From: Microbacterium resistens NBRC 103078
Lineage (GTDB): Bacteria > Actinomycetota > Actinomycetes > Actinomycetales > Microbacteriaceae
DNA: 44,489 nt
Assembly: GCF_001552355.1 (NCBI RefSeq)
Contig: NZ_BCRA01000046.1
Location: 1-44,489, forward strand
Direction: 5' to 3'
Shown here: positions 1 to 7,315 of the stretch, in pieces
Position numbering within the stretch: the stretch's first letter is position 1
Layout: each line of letters starts with the position of its first letter
Translations under genes and position numbers: made by a program
The notes under the pieces: generated by a model
The model's database searches: none
Seen by the model: the letters and a program-made list of their open reading frames with translations, nothing else
Told to the model about the DNA's origin: nothing

Positions 1-271
1 CGGGGGTCGGCTCGTCTGCCGCTCGCGACACCGACGCGGCAGGCTCCGCGGCGACGGCAGGTTGCGGCTCGGCGAGCACGGCCGTCTCCGCGTCGGGACT
101 CACGGGGTCCGCCGGGCGGGGCGGCACGTTCTCGGATCCGGCGGGGACGTACTCGCGCACGAACTCGAGCTGCTCCTCGGGGAGGGTCGGAGCACCGTCG
201 GCTGCGGAGGCGTCGAGGGCGATACGGCCCTGGGAATCGAGGCGCCCCGGGCGATGCGCGGAATAGGACAT
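1..271 (-). CDS. Hypothetical protein, N-terminal part (runs off the left edge)
   Basis: An open frame on the minus strand starts at an ATG at 271, with a GGTGG stretch a few bases upstream, and stays open to the window edge for 90 codons. The visible product begins MSYSAHRPGRLDSQGRIALD and then becomes rich in Ala, Pro and Glu, with no membrane segment or catalytic motif in view. Such an acidic, low-complexity stretch often precedes a folded or membrane domain, but that part lies outside the window. It is the gene that would originally have followed rlmN. I do not recognise the family. Confidence 0.6.
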   Translation of the reverse strand, partial: MSYSAHRPGRLDSQGRIALDASAADGAPTLPEEQLEFVREYVPAGSENVPPRPADPVSPDAETAVLAEPQPAVAAEPAASVSRAADEPTP

Positions 272-377
272 CGTTCCACCATAGAAAAGGACGCCTGGAA
301 GACCCGTGGGCGCTCGCTGTGCGCCAGCCGTGGACCGCCCCCTCCGCCCATCCCTCACGTCCGCCCCGCTCCCCCTC

Positions 378-438
378 GTCGAGTGGTCAGTTTCTGTGGG
401 TTCCACCGCCGCGAACCCACAGAAACTGACCACTCGAC
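378..438. repeat. Long inverted repeat, GAGTGGTCAGTTTCTG family, copy 1
   Basis: Two 26-base arms (378-403 and 413-438) are perfect inverse complements around a 9-base loop. The arm contains GAGTGGTCAGTTTCTGTGGG. A close relative lies at 34502-34558, where it separates two convergent genes. Before the islet was inserted, this copy would have sat just after the rlmN stop codon, so a terminator-like role is plausible. Confidence 0.75.
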
Positions 439-467
439 ATGGCTGCGGCTCACTGTCCCCGCGGGCG

Positions 468-529
468 CCCGATCTGCACACGATCGTCCGATCCGCGGAG
501 GGATCGGTAGCTGCGGTGTGCAGATCGGG
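468..529. repeat. Stem-loop element, CCCGATCTGCACAC family, complete copy
   Basis: The outer arms CCCGATCTGCACAC (468-481) and its complement (516-529) enclose an inner pair CCGATCC/GGATCGG (489-495 and 501-507), giving a two-tier cruciform. A copy without the right outer arm lies at 782-831, and a copy with a rearranged left arm lies at about 2198-2260. All three surround the islet at the end of rlmN. Confidence 0.65.
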
Positions 530-677
530 TTCGCGTGTGCAGATCGGGCCGGATGCGGCGAGCGGGGCCGAGGGACGACGCGAGGCGCCGGGGGGGGAGC
601 CTCAGACCAGGGCTTCGGCGGCGGCCTCGTCCTCGGTGGTCGCGACGAGCTGGCCGCACGCGCCGTCGATCTCCTTG
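499..677. repeat. Direct repeat copy 1, flanking the rlmN islet
   Basis: This 179-bp segment matches 2228-2408 almost base for base. I count three substitutions and one small change in a G-run. The match begins inside the stem-loop element, crosses about 100 bp of intergenic DNA and ends abruptly at CTCCTTG inside rlmN coding sequence. Such a duplication is expected if a circular or donor molecule carrying the rlmN 3' end recombined with the chromosome. Confidence 0.85.
602..677 (-). pseudogene. Displaced 3' end of rlmN (last 25 codons)
   Basis: The minus strand here encodes the C-terminal residues of the neighbouring RlmN, including the catalytic-cysteine motif ACGQL and the same TGA stop (602-604). 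Nothing upstream continues the gene: at 678 the similarity ends and unrelated sequence begins. The fragment has no start and is not expected to be expressed. It marks the old position of the rlmN 3' end before the insertion. Confidence 0.8.
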
Positions 678-781
678 TGACAGCGTACGGCCCCACCCAG
701 GACGGGAAAAGTCACGTCGGGCAGCGTCGAATCCCCTCGCTGTCCCGCTCAATCGGGGGTGCAGCCCCGGCTCCGGCTGCG

Positions 782-831
782 CCCGATCTGCGCACGATGA
801 CCCGATCCGCGGTGGGATCGGCGGCGGTGTG
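782..831. repeat. Stem-loop element, CCCGATCTGCACAC family, truncated copy
   Basis: It has the left outer arm (CCCGATCTGCGCAC), the inner pair CCGATCC/GGATCGG (802-808 and 815-821) and the following GCGG..GTGTG, but the right arm breaks off at GTGTGAGGTC. It lies just inside the left end of the islet. Confidence 0.5.
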
Positions 832-858
832 AGGTCAACACTGCGGAACGAATAGACG

Positions 859-898
859 ACGCCGAGAGGTGCCCCGGGAATGGGGAACCTCTCGGCGT
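859..898 (-). terminator. Hairpin terminator after the islet gene pair
   Basis: A perfect 12-bp stem (859-870 and 887-898, arm ACGCCGAGAGGT) with a 16-base loop lies about 20 bases past the stop codon of the 62-aa gene. On the minus strand it is followed by a modestly T-rich tract (CTATTCGTT). Position and shape fit an intrinsic terminator for the two-gene islet transcript. Confidence 0.65.
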
Positions 899-920
899 GG
901 GGCGCGGAATATGTCAGAGC

Positions 921-1109
921 TTAGAACCAGTTCAACCAATCTCCGAGGAAGTAGATTCCCGTAATGAGCACAAGAGTCCCGACCCCGATCGACGACCAGA
1001 TCATTCCCTGGTGTGTCGAATCCTTTTCGGACAGCTCGCGAAAAGAAGGGCCCACCTGACTGTCGTTGACACCCGGCATCTGCCCGAAATCTGAACGATG
1101 GGATTTCAC
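921..1109 (-). CDS. Small single-span membrane protein of the rlmN islet
   Basis: A 62-residue product. The GTG start at 1109 was chosen because a strong AAGGGGG ribosome-binding site precedes it by six to seven bases. An internal ATG (starting MPGVNDSQV) has no such site. The N-terminal two thirds is polar. The C-terminus holds one hydrophobic segment (about residues 40-58, WSSIGVGTLVLITGIYFLG) and ends DWLNWF, so the protein is probably tail-anchored with a short tip. It starts 19 bases after the secreted-protein gene and shares its terminator, so the two are co-transcribed. Base composition is visibly less GC-rich than the surroundings. I do not recognise a family; an accessory or immunity-like partner is only a guess. 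Confidence 0.6.
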   Translation of the reverse strand: MKSHRSDFGQMPGVNDSQVGPSFRELSEKDSTHQGMIWSSIGVGTLVLITGIYFLGDWLNWF

Positions 1110-1128
1110 TTCACGCCCCCTTGACGAT

Positions 1129-2001
1129 TCATTCCGGCACCTCCAAGAGAGGGATAATGATCTCTTCGGCACCAACGATCGAACGGCCTTCTGCGCTTGC
1201 CGGTATGCGAACCGCACCGGAGACAGGGCTCGCGGAGTTCACGGCCACGGTGTCGGAGAGCCAGGTGAGCCCTGCGCCCGTCGTCGTCTCGAGGTCCAGG
1301 CCGCCCGTCGGTGAGTACAGAACCTGAAGGCTGCTTTCACCGTCGGGACTCAGGGCATGCAAGGAAACACCACCCGAACTCCCACTCCCGGCAGATCCGC
1401 AACTCGACGACGCATACTCCCCGTGGACGACATAGACGCACGAGCGCGCCTCGTTGATACCAGTCCAGAGCTCGGCAGCACCGATCGAACCATATGAGGT
1501 CAATGTCAAGCCTTCGACGTCACCAGCGCGAAGATCCGCGGCAGAGATCGTCGGAACCGGCGGTCCATCCGGTGAATCTTGCTCGAGCAAACCGAGTGGT
1601 GAAGACTTCGACGTACCGTTGAGCTTCGCATCGAGCAACCAGGCCTTTGCCTGAACGGTGTCGCCGGGATGATAGTCCCAGAACTCAAACGAAGCTTTGG
1701 TCGTCCCCCAGCCCCTCGGGCCGTTGACTTCCGCAGATCCGTTGCCGGACACCGAGTAGCCGTTGAACCACGCAGTTGTCTTCCATGTAGCGGAGGGGAT
1801 CTCTGCTCGAAGTCCCGTTCGGGAGAAGTTCCCGGCCTCCGCCGTCTCGACGTATTCCCTGCCGTCGGGAGCAACTGAGCCATCCAGCCACATAAACGTT
1901 GCCGCGGATGCAGGGAGCGCGGCCGTGATTGTTGCTCCTACGACGAGCACTGCGACCGCGACCGCTCGACCGGCAAACTTCTTCTTCTGAATGTTATTCA
2001 C
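1129..2001 (-). CDS. Secreted protein of unknown function, rlmN islet
   Basis: A 290-residue product. The GTG start at 2001 is preceded by GAGG at eight bases. Residues 1-34 form a clear Sec signal peptide: KKK, then a hydrophobic AVAVAVLVVGATITAAL core, then ASA-A. The mature part is Gly/Ser/Thr-rich with many aromatic residues, a predicted all-beta character and a Cys pair about 15 residues apart in the middle (SCVYV..SSSCGS). No catalytic motif or cell-wall anchor is seen. The coding sequence is AT-richer than its neighbours, consistent with transfer. It forms an operon with the 62-aa membrane protein downstream. I do not recognise the family; an extracellular adhesin, a bacteriocin-like protein or an inhibitor are possibilities. 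Confidence 0.65.
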   Translation of the reverse strand: MNNIQKKKFAGRAVAVAVLVVGATITAALPASAATFMWLDGSVAPDGREYVETAEAGNFSRTGLRAEIPSATWKTTAWFNGYSVSGNGSAEVNGPRGWGTTKASFEFWDYHPGDTVQAKAWLLDAKLNGTSKSSPLGLLEQDSPDGPPVPTISAADLRAGDVEGLTLTSYGSIGAAELWTGINEARSCVYVVHGEYASSSCGSAGSGSSGGVSLHALSPDGESSLQVLYSPTGGLDLETTTGAGLTWLSDTVAVNSASPVSGAVRIPASAEGRSIVGAEEIIIPLLEVPE

Positions 2002-2332
2002 ACTAGTAACCTCATTGTTCCATTGAGCGTCACCATAGGAAGGTGAGCGTCCAAGCACGATACAGCGATGCCAGGGTGCCCACAAGGAATATCCCCAGTA
2101 TTTCGGAGGTAATGTCCGCATGGAGTTGCAATAGTCGCCGCATGGGTGCGCGCGGATCCGGTTCGCGGCGGCGCCACTCCGCCCTGCTCCCGCAAGTAGC
2201 ACACGATCCGCAGGCGTTATCGCGGGCAGGGATCGGTGGCTGCGGTGTGCAGATCGGGTTCGCGTGTGCAGATCGGGGCGGACGCGGCGAGCGGGGCCGA
2301 GGGACGACGCGAGGCGCCGGGCGGGGGGAGCC
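2002..2332. other. Intergenic region upstream of the islet operon, up to the rlmN stop
   Basis: About 330 bases between the secreted-protein start and the rlmN stop. It carries a probable minus-strand promoter (2057-2085), the third stem-loop element (about 2198-2260) and the intergenic half of direct repeat copy 2 (from 2228). I see no gene in it. Confidence 0.5.
2057..2085 (-). promoter_or_regulatory. Putative promoter of the islet gene pair
   Basis: On the minus strand TTGTGG (-35, 2080-2085) and TATCGT (-10, 2057-2062) are separated by exactly 17 bases and lie about 55 bases upstream of the secreted-protein start. This is the best sigma-70-like match in the region; it has not been tested. 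Confidence 0.35.
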
Positions 2333-2408
2333 TCAGACCAGGGCTTCGGCGGCGGCCTCGTCCTCGGTGGTCGCGACGAGCTGGCCGCACGCGCCGTCGA
2401 TCTCCTTG
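2228..2408. repeat. Direct repeat copy 2, flanking the rlmN islet
   Basis: This 181-bp segment covers the last 25 codons of rlmN plus about 105 bp downstream and matches 499-677 with about 98% identity. The DNA between the two copies (678-2227) is the islet. Confidence 0.85.
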
Positions 2409-3583
2409 CCGCGGGTGTCGCGGAGGGTCGTCGGGATCCCGGCGTCGTTGAGCCGACGCACGAACTCGTCCTGCACGTCCTTCTCGGACGCGGTCCAGAT
2501 GGATCCAGGGGTCGGGTTCAGCGGGATCGGGTTCACGTGCACCCAGCCGCGACCACGCGCGTTCAGCTTCTCCGCGAGGAGGTCCGCCCGCCATGCGTGG
2601 TCGTTCATGTCCTTGATGAGCGCGTACTCGATCGACACTCGACGGCCCGTCTTGTCGAAGTAGCCTCGGGCGGCGTCCAGCGCCTCGTCGACCTTCCACC
2701 GGGAGTTGACCGGGATGAGCTCGTCGCGCAGCTCGTCGTCCGGGGCGTGCAGCGACAGGGCGAAGGTGACCGGGATGTCCTCGTCGGCGAGCTTGTGGAT
2801 CGCCGGGACGAGCCCGACGGTGGACACCGTGATCCCGCGGGCGCTCATGCCGAGCCCCTCCGGTTGAGGCGCCACCATGACGCGGACGGCATCCATCACG
2901 CGCTTGTAGTTCGCCAGCGGCTCGCCCATCCCCATGAAGACGATGTTGCTGACCCGCTCCATGGAGCGATCGTCCGCGCGCTTGCCGCCGAGCTCGCCCC
3001 GCGCGATCGCCCGGTTCGCCCGGACGATCTGCTCGACGATCTCCGCCGTGGACATGTTGCGGGTGAGGCCGGCCTGACCGGTGGCGCAGAACGGGCAGTT
3101 CATGCCGCATCCGGCCTGGCTGGACACGCACAGCGTGATCCGGCCGGGGTACCGCATCAGGACCGACTCCACGAGGGCGCCGTCGTGCAGGCGCCAGAGG
3201 AACTTGATCGTGTCGCCGCGGTCCGTCTCCAGGCGGCGGACCTCCGTGAGCAGGTTCGGCAGCAGCCCGCCGACGAGCTCCGCCCGCTGGGCAGCGGGCA
3301 GATCCGTCATCTCGGCGGGATCGGACGTGTAGTGCGTGAAGTAGTGGGTGGCCAGCTGCTTGGCCCGGAAGCCCGGAAGGCCCAGCTCCTTCGCCTTCTC
3401 CACGCGCTCGGAGGGCGTGAGGTCGGCGAGGTGCACCGGAGGCTTGCCGCGCTTGGGGCTCGCGAACTGCAGGAGCGGACGCCCTCCGGCATCCTTCTTC
3501 TGGGTCCAGCCCTCGGTGGCCGGCCGCACCTGCGGCGCGGCGGGCGTGCGCTCGGGCCGCGCGGGCGCAGGGTTCTCGGTCAT
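2333..3583 (-). CDS. rlmN: 23S rRNA (adenine-2503-C2)/tRNA methyltransferase RlmN
   Basis: A 416-residue radical-SAM enzyme that methylates C2 of A2503 in 23S rRNA, and A37 of some tRNAs, using an intermediate methyl-cysteine. Visible features are the [4Fe-4S] motif CGMNCPFC (Cx3Cx2C), the glycine-rich [11 protein letters not shown] stretch, NSRW.. and the C-terminal G-A-C-G-Q-L, whose Cys (residue 399) is the methylated catalytic residue. Length is somewhat above the family's ~350-385 because of a Pro-rich N-terminal extension. The gene is intact even though its last 25 codons are duplicated at 602-677. If the donor supplied the present 3' end, this C-terminus is a recombinant one. Confidence 0.95.
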   Translation of the reverse strand: MTENPAPARPERTPAAPQVRPATEGWTQKKDAGGRPLLQFASPKRGKPPVHLADLTPSERVEKAKELGLPGFRAKQLATHYFTHYTSDPAEMTDLPAAQRAELVGGLLPNLLTEVRRLETDRGDTIKFLWRLHDGALVESVLMRYPGRITLCVSSQAGCGMNCPFCATGQAGLTRNMSTAEIVEQIVRANRAIARGELGGKRADDRSMERVSNIVFMGMGEPLANYKRVMDAVRVMVAPQPEGLGMSARGITVSTVGLVPAIHKLADEDIPVTFALSLHAPDDELRDELIPVNSRWKVDEALDAARGYFDKTGRRVSIEYALIKDMNDHAWRADLLAEKLNARGRGWVHVNPIPLNPTPGSIWTASEKDVQDEFVRRLNDAGIPTTLRDTRGKEIDGACGQLVATTEDEAAAEALV

Positions 3584-3645
3584 CCCTCCAGGGTACGCGG
3601 TGGCGGGTGGGAGAGCGCTGGGGCAGCTCCGGCGACGGGGGACGA

Positions 3646-3732
3646 CGTTTCGACTCGTCGCTGCGCTCCTCGCTCAACGAGCGACACCCGGGACGACCAC
3701 CGGTCGTTGAGCGAGCGCAGCGAGACGAAACG
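3646..3732. repeat. Inverted pair of the GGTCGTTGAGCGAGCG repeat
   Basis: A minus-oriented copy (3646-3680) faces a plus-oriented copy (3702-3732, GGTCGTTGAGCGAGCGCAGC then GAGACGAAACG), making a large hairpin between the PIG-L stop (3857) and the rlmN start (3583). A degraded half copy lies at about 3752-3795. This is the most abundant intergenic repeat in the window. The rest of the 273-bp gap holds nothing else recognisable. Confidence 0.75.
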
Positions 3733-3856
3733 CCTGCCCCCGCGACCGAAGCGTTTCGACTCGACACCGCGCTCCTCGCTCGACGACCGAGACGACCGAG
3801 ACGGGGACACGGCGAGGGGCGGGACGACAAACGCCGCCCCGCCCCTCGCGTGCGGA

Positions 3857-6800
3857 TCACTCCCCGCGCAGGACCTTCCGCCGGTGCAGCACCGCGGCGG
3901 TGCCGATGCCGAGGGCCACGAGGCCCAGCAGCGCTCCGAGCGCAGGACCCCACGGGTCGAGACCGGTCACCGGCAGCGCTCCGCCGCCGTCGGCACCCGC
4001 GTCACCCGACGGAGGGCCGGTCGGCGCGGGCGTCGGCGGATCCGTCGGCTCCGGCGGGTCCGTCGGCGTCGGCGTGGGCTCGGTCGGGCTCGGCGTGGGA
4101 GTGGGGGTCGGGGTGTCGGCCACCTCGACCGGGTACATCCACGCGTTCACCGCGGACCGGGCACCGTCGGACGCCGCGGTCGCGAACGACACGAGCACCA
4201 TGGCGTCCTCGGTCATCGCCGCCTGCGTCTCGGCGTCGAGCGGGATCCGGATGCTGCCCCCGCCGATGTTCACCTCGGCGGTCGCGGTCGCCAGGAGGTG
4301 CCCGCCCATGTCCGGGGACCACGGCGGCGCCGCGCCGTCCTCTTCGGAGCACGCCTCGAAGCCGTACTCGTCACCGGGGCAGCTCGACGTCCACACCGGC
4401 ACGAAGCGCGCGTCCCCCTTCCACACGAACACCCGGGCGGTGCCCGCGGCCTCCGCGCTGTAGGAGAGCGTCGCCCCCTCCGCGTCGAAGGCCACATCGC
4501 CCATCGTCAGCGCCGTGGTCGGCTGCAGCCCCGAGATCGTCCCGCCGCGAGTCGCGGACTGGAACACCGTCTGCGGCGACTCCACGCCCTGCAGCGCGGT
4601 CTGCGGGATGATCGCGGCCGGAGCCTCGATCGGACGCGACGACGGCGGCGTGTAGCCGTCGAGGTACGCGTGTCCCCATCGGTACGGCTCGGACTGCTGC
4701 GAGCCGAACGCCGACCAGGCTGTGCGCGTCTGCCCGATGAAGTCCTGCGTGTCGGAGTCGTACGGCGTGACGTTGAGCCCGAGGTAGGTCGGGTCCACCG
4801 TGTTGGTCGCTGCGTCCCCCGTGGGGACCGCGCTGGTCGGACCGACCGCCGCGGGAAGATCCGCGAGCGGGATCTTCACCTCGACGTCGTAGGCGCCGCC
4901 CTCGTACGCCCCGTCGGCGGTGCGGGCCGCGCGCACCGCGACCTCCACGCCGGGCGCGTTCGGGCCGCCCTCGACCTCGTCCGCAAGGGGACCGGTCGAG
5001 AAGCCCTGGTGGTTGTCCGCGTCGCGCGACCAGCATGCGCCGTCCGGCCCGTTGCCGTTGGTCCCCTCCGGGTCGTCCGTGAACGGGAACATCCCGAGCT
5101 TGAACGTCGACGAGGTGTCCACGGAGGACCCGCGCGGATCCAGCAGCAGCTCCACCGAGTCGACGAGCCAGTGCCCGAAGCAACGGTCCGGCGTGGCCGC
5201 GGCGCTCGCGATGTCGTCCACCACGCGCACCTGCGCGTAGAGGGCGTCGTCGTGCCAGCCGAGCACGGCGGTGCTGCCGGCTCCGCAGTCCGTGCCGTCG
5301 GGCTCGCACGCGTCGCCCTCCCACACCGCTCCCAGATCCAGCGGGGTCCCGGTGTAGACGTCGTCGGGCGCGCCGTCCAGCGCCGGTGCCGCCGCGAGCT
5401 GCGGGATCACCGTCGTGGGGACGACGTGCAGCGACAGGTCCTCGGAGGAGGCGCCCAGCGCCGAGGTCGTCGTCGCCGTCACCGCCTCGACGCGCCCGCC
5501 CGGATCGGCGGGGTCGAGGTGGGTGAGGACGAACGGCACCGTGGCGGTCTCCCCGGGCGCGACGGCCGGGACGTCCTTCGAGGCCGCGTCGAGCGAGAAT
5601 CCGGCCGGGGCCGTCAGCGCGACCGTCGCAGTCTGCGGCACCGCGCTGCGGTTCGTGACGACGACCGGGATCGTCTTCGACTCCCCCGCGCCGATGGCGG
5701 CGATGGCGTCGGCGGGCCCGCCGATGTAGGCACCGGTGCGGTCCATCCACTCCTCGTACTCCGCGCCGTTGCCGGTGCGCTCGAAGCGCCCGTCCACCGG
5801 CGGGACGAGGTCGACGCGGGTGTCGTTGTAGGCGGTGACCCCTGCCCCGGCGAAGTCCGCCGAGATGCGGAACCGGCCCGGAACGGCGTCGGCTGCGGGG
5901 GTCACGGTGAAGGTCGCCTCCGCGGGCGCGTCCGAGGGCACCGCGTCGAGCGACACGGGGCCGTCCACGCTCCAGCCGTCCGGAACGGTCAGCGACACAT
6001 CGCCGCCGTCGAGCGCGTCGGCGCCCGAGCGGATCCCCACGGTGACCGAGAACGGCTCGCCCGCGGCGACGTGGGCCTCGGCGTCGATCGTGAAGGTGGA
6101 TCCGAGCGGCAGGCCGCCCGGGTCCGCGACCACGGCGCCGTGCAGCGGCGCGTCGTCGGAGCCGGCGCCCGCGCTGCCGTTCGGCTGCATCGGGACGGCG
6201 GACCAGTCCACCGCGAAACGCTGGCACGTGGGGTCCACGACGGTCTTCACCATCTCGCGCGCCTGCGTCGGATGGGCGCGGGCGCCCTCGCCGCCGACCT
6301 GCGCCCAGGTCTTGGCCGAGCCGGCCGGCTGCCCGGCGAGGTTGCCCTCGGCCCAGGTGTAGGGCGAGTCGTAGCCGGACCAGGTGCCGACGACGGTCTG
6401 CGTGCTGCCCTCCTCCGGGATGAAGCCGGCGTTGCAGCCCGGGCCGTCCACGCCGCCGGTGCCGCCGGTGGCCGCGAACCAGCCCTGCGAGAGGATCCGC
6501 TTCACCTGCCACGGCTCGACGGCGCCCTCGCCCTCCAGCTGCTCCGGGAACATCGACGGGTCCGCCGCCGCAGCGGCGGCCTCCCAGACCATGCGGCCCT
6601 GCGCGTACTGGTGGTTGCCGTGGCCGGCGTCGAGAGAGGGCGTCCAGCCGACGAGGATCTCCGGCTGGGTCTCGCGGATGATGCGCACCGTGCGGCGCAG
6701 CGTCTCCTCCGCGTCCCACACCTGCGCGGTCAGCGGCGCCGAGGTGTTGTAGTAGAAGTCGACCCGGTCGAGGTTGAAGATGTCGACCGTGCCGGAGCGG

Positions 6801-7141
6801 ACGTGCGAGGTCCGGTCCTCGTTCTCGCGGCGCAGCCCCAGGTCGGGGCCCGCCTCGGGGCCGACGGAGTTGGATCCGCCCTCACCGCGCGTCGCCATGA
6901 TGATGCCGCAGCGCACGTCGTACAGGTCCTGCCAGACGCCGCACGGGGTGGTGAACCCCGCGTCGTCGTCGGGGTGTGCCCAGATCCCGAGCACGTCGAT
7001 CTTCTCGCGCGCCGTCTCGGTGGCGATCGAGGGATCGCCCACCTCCAGCGCCGGGGGCTCGGCCGCCTGTGCGGCCGTCGGCAGGGCGAGGCCGACCATC
7101 GTCAGCAGCGCCGTCAGCACGCCGATGTGCTTGCGTCTCAT
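3857..7141 (-). CDS. Secreted, LPXTG-anchored PIG-L family deacetylase, multidomain
   Basis: A 1094-residue protein. The ATG at 7141 was chosen because GGAGGAG lies directly upstream; an in-frame ATG 13 codons earlier lacks a site. Residues 1-27 are a signal peptide. Residues 47-300 form a PIG-L/LmbE zinc-deacetylase domain, with HPDDD (56-60) and the later DAGHGNH (171-177) as zinc and catalytic residues; the family removes N-acetyl groups from GlcNAc-type sugars. Next come beta-sandwich regions resembling NPCBM-associated NEW3 domains (about 360-600), then a CBM9-like carbohydrate-binding region (about 600-800). A Pro/Thr-rich wall spanner leads to LPVTG, a membrane helix and an RRK tail, which is a sortase signal. 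The likely target is an extracellular polysaccharide. It has its own promoter and shares operator-like repeats with the neighbouring DeoR cluster. Confidence 0.85.
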   Translation of the reverse strand: MRRKHIGVLTALLTMVGLALPTAAQAAEPPALEVGDPSIATETAREKIDVLGIWAHPDDDAGFTTPCGVWQDLYDVRCGIIMATRGEGGSNSVGPEAGPDLGLRRENEDRTSHVRSGTVDIFNLDRVDFYYNTSAPLTAQVWDAEETLRRTVRIIRETQPEILVGWTPSLDAGHGNHQYAQGRMVWEAAAAAADPSMFPEQLEGEGAVEPWQVKRILSQGWFAATGGTGGVDGPGCNAGFIPEEGSTQTVVGTWSGYDSPYTWAEGNLAGQPAGSAKTWAQVGGEGARAHPTQAREMVKTVVDPTCQRFAVDWSAVPMQPNGSAGAGSDDAPLHGAVVADPGGLPLGSTFTIDAEAHVAAGEPFSVTVGIRSGADALDGGDVSLTVPDGWSVDGPVSLDAVPSDAPAEATFTVTPAADAVPGRFRISADFAGAGVTAYNDTRVDLVPPVDGRFERTGNGAEYEEWMDRTGAYIGGPADAIAAIGAGESKTIPVVVTNRSAVPQTATVALTAPAGFSLDAASKDVPAVAPGETATVPFVLTHLDPADPGGRVEAVTATTTSALGASSEDLSLHVVPTTVIPQLAAAPALDGAPDDVYTGTPLDLGAVWEGDACEPDGTDCGAGSTAVLGWHDDALYAQVRVVDDIASAAATPDRCFGHWLVDSVELLLDPRGSSVDTSSTFKLGMFPFTDDPEGTNGNGPDGACWSRDADNHQGFSTGPLADEVEGGPNAPGVEVAVRAARTADGAYEGGAYDVEVKIPLADLPAAVGPTSAVPTGDAATNTVDPTYLGLNVTPYDSDTQDFIGQTRTAWSAFGSQQSEPYRWGHAYLDGYTPPSSRPIEAPAAIIPQTALQGVESPQTVFQSATRGGTISGLQPTTALTMGDVAFDAEGATLSYSAEAAGTARVFVWKGDARFVPVWTSSCPGDEYGFEACSEEDGAAPPWSPDMGGHLLATATAEVNIGGGSIRIPLDAETQAAMTEDAMVLVSFATAASDGARSAVNAWMYPVEVADTPTPTPTPSPTEPTPTPTDPPEPTDPPTPAPTGPPSGDAGADGGGALPVTGLDPWGPALGALLGLVALGIGTAAVLHRRKVLRGE

Positions 7142-7188
7142 CTCTCCTCCAGGGGGCGACGGCGCGGGTGACACCGTCATCGCCCGTC

Positions 7189-7218
7189 ACCCTAGCGAGA
7201 GTTTCGCGCAGAGAGCAA
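7189..7218 (-). promoter_or_regulatory. Putative promoter of the PIG-L gene
   Basis: On the minus strand TTGCTC (-35, 7213-7218) and TAGGGT (-10, 7189-7194) are 18 bases apart, about 50 bases upstream of the chosen start. The operator-like TGCGCA repeats lie immediately upstream of the -35. Confidence 0.4.
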
Positions 7219-7225
7219 GCACCAA

Positions 7226-7261
7226 TGCGCAATTACGCGCAAGAGCGTTCATCAATACGCA
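7226..7261. promoter_or_regulatory. Operator-like TGCGCA repeats at 10-bp spacing
   Basis: TGCGCA (7226), CGCGCA (7236) and TACGCA (7256) fall on one 10-bp register, that is, on one face of the helix. The same design appears in the DeoR-kinase intergenic region at 11525-11577. DeoR-family repressors commonly bind direct repeats spaced at about one helical turn, so this is probably a site for the local DeoR protein. Confidence 0.5.
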
Positions 7262-7271
7262 GGCACGCCGC

Positions 7272-7300
7272 CGGGCGGCATCGGGCACCGATGCCGCCCG
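7272..7300 (-). terminator. Hairpin after the first sugar ABC operon
   Basis: A perfect 13-bp GC-rich stem (CGGGCGGCATCGG paired with its complement, 7272-7284 and 7288-7300) with a three-base loop lies 16 bases past the stop of the second permease gene. It has no T-run, which is usual for actinobacterial terminators. It separates the ABC operon from the PIG-L gene. Confidence 0.6.
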
Positions 7301-7315
7301 GTCGCACGACGTCGC

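Larger units (their letters stand above)
272..920. other. Gene-poor intergenic block with repeats and an rlmN fragment
   Basis: About 650 bases with no convincing intact gene. It holds, in order, a 61-bp inverted repeat (378-438), a stem-loop element (468-529), the first copy of the ~180-bp direct repeat with the displaced 3' end of rlmN (499-677), a truncated second stem-loop element (782-831) and a terminator hairpin (859-898). The open frames across it on both strands read through these palindromes and have no ribosome-binding sites. Confidence 0.6.

Noticed and set aside
600..680. A classical integrase attachment site at the rlmN 3' end
   Set aside because: Direct repeats fit, but the matching segment of about 180 bp is much longer than a usual att core and no integrase is present; homologous recombination explains it better.
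62..832. Plus-strand 256-codon frame at the left edge
   Set aside because: It runs through two palindromic elements and the rlmN fragment and has no ribosome-binding site; the minus strand holds the edge gene.
2264..7171. Very long plus-strand open frame (1635 codons) opposite rlmN and the PIG-L gene
   Set aside because: It is an antisense shadow produced by high-GC codon use; the product is Arg/Gly/His-rich without domains, whereas the minus strand encodes clear families.
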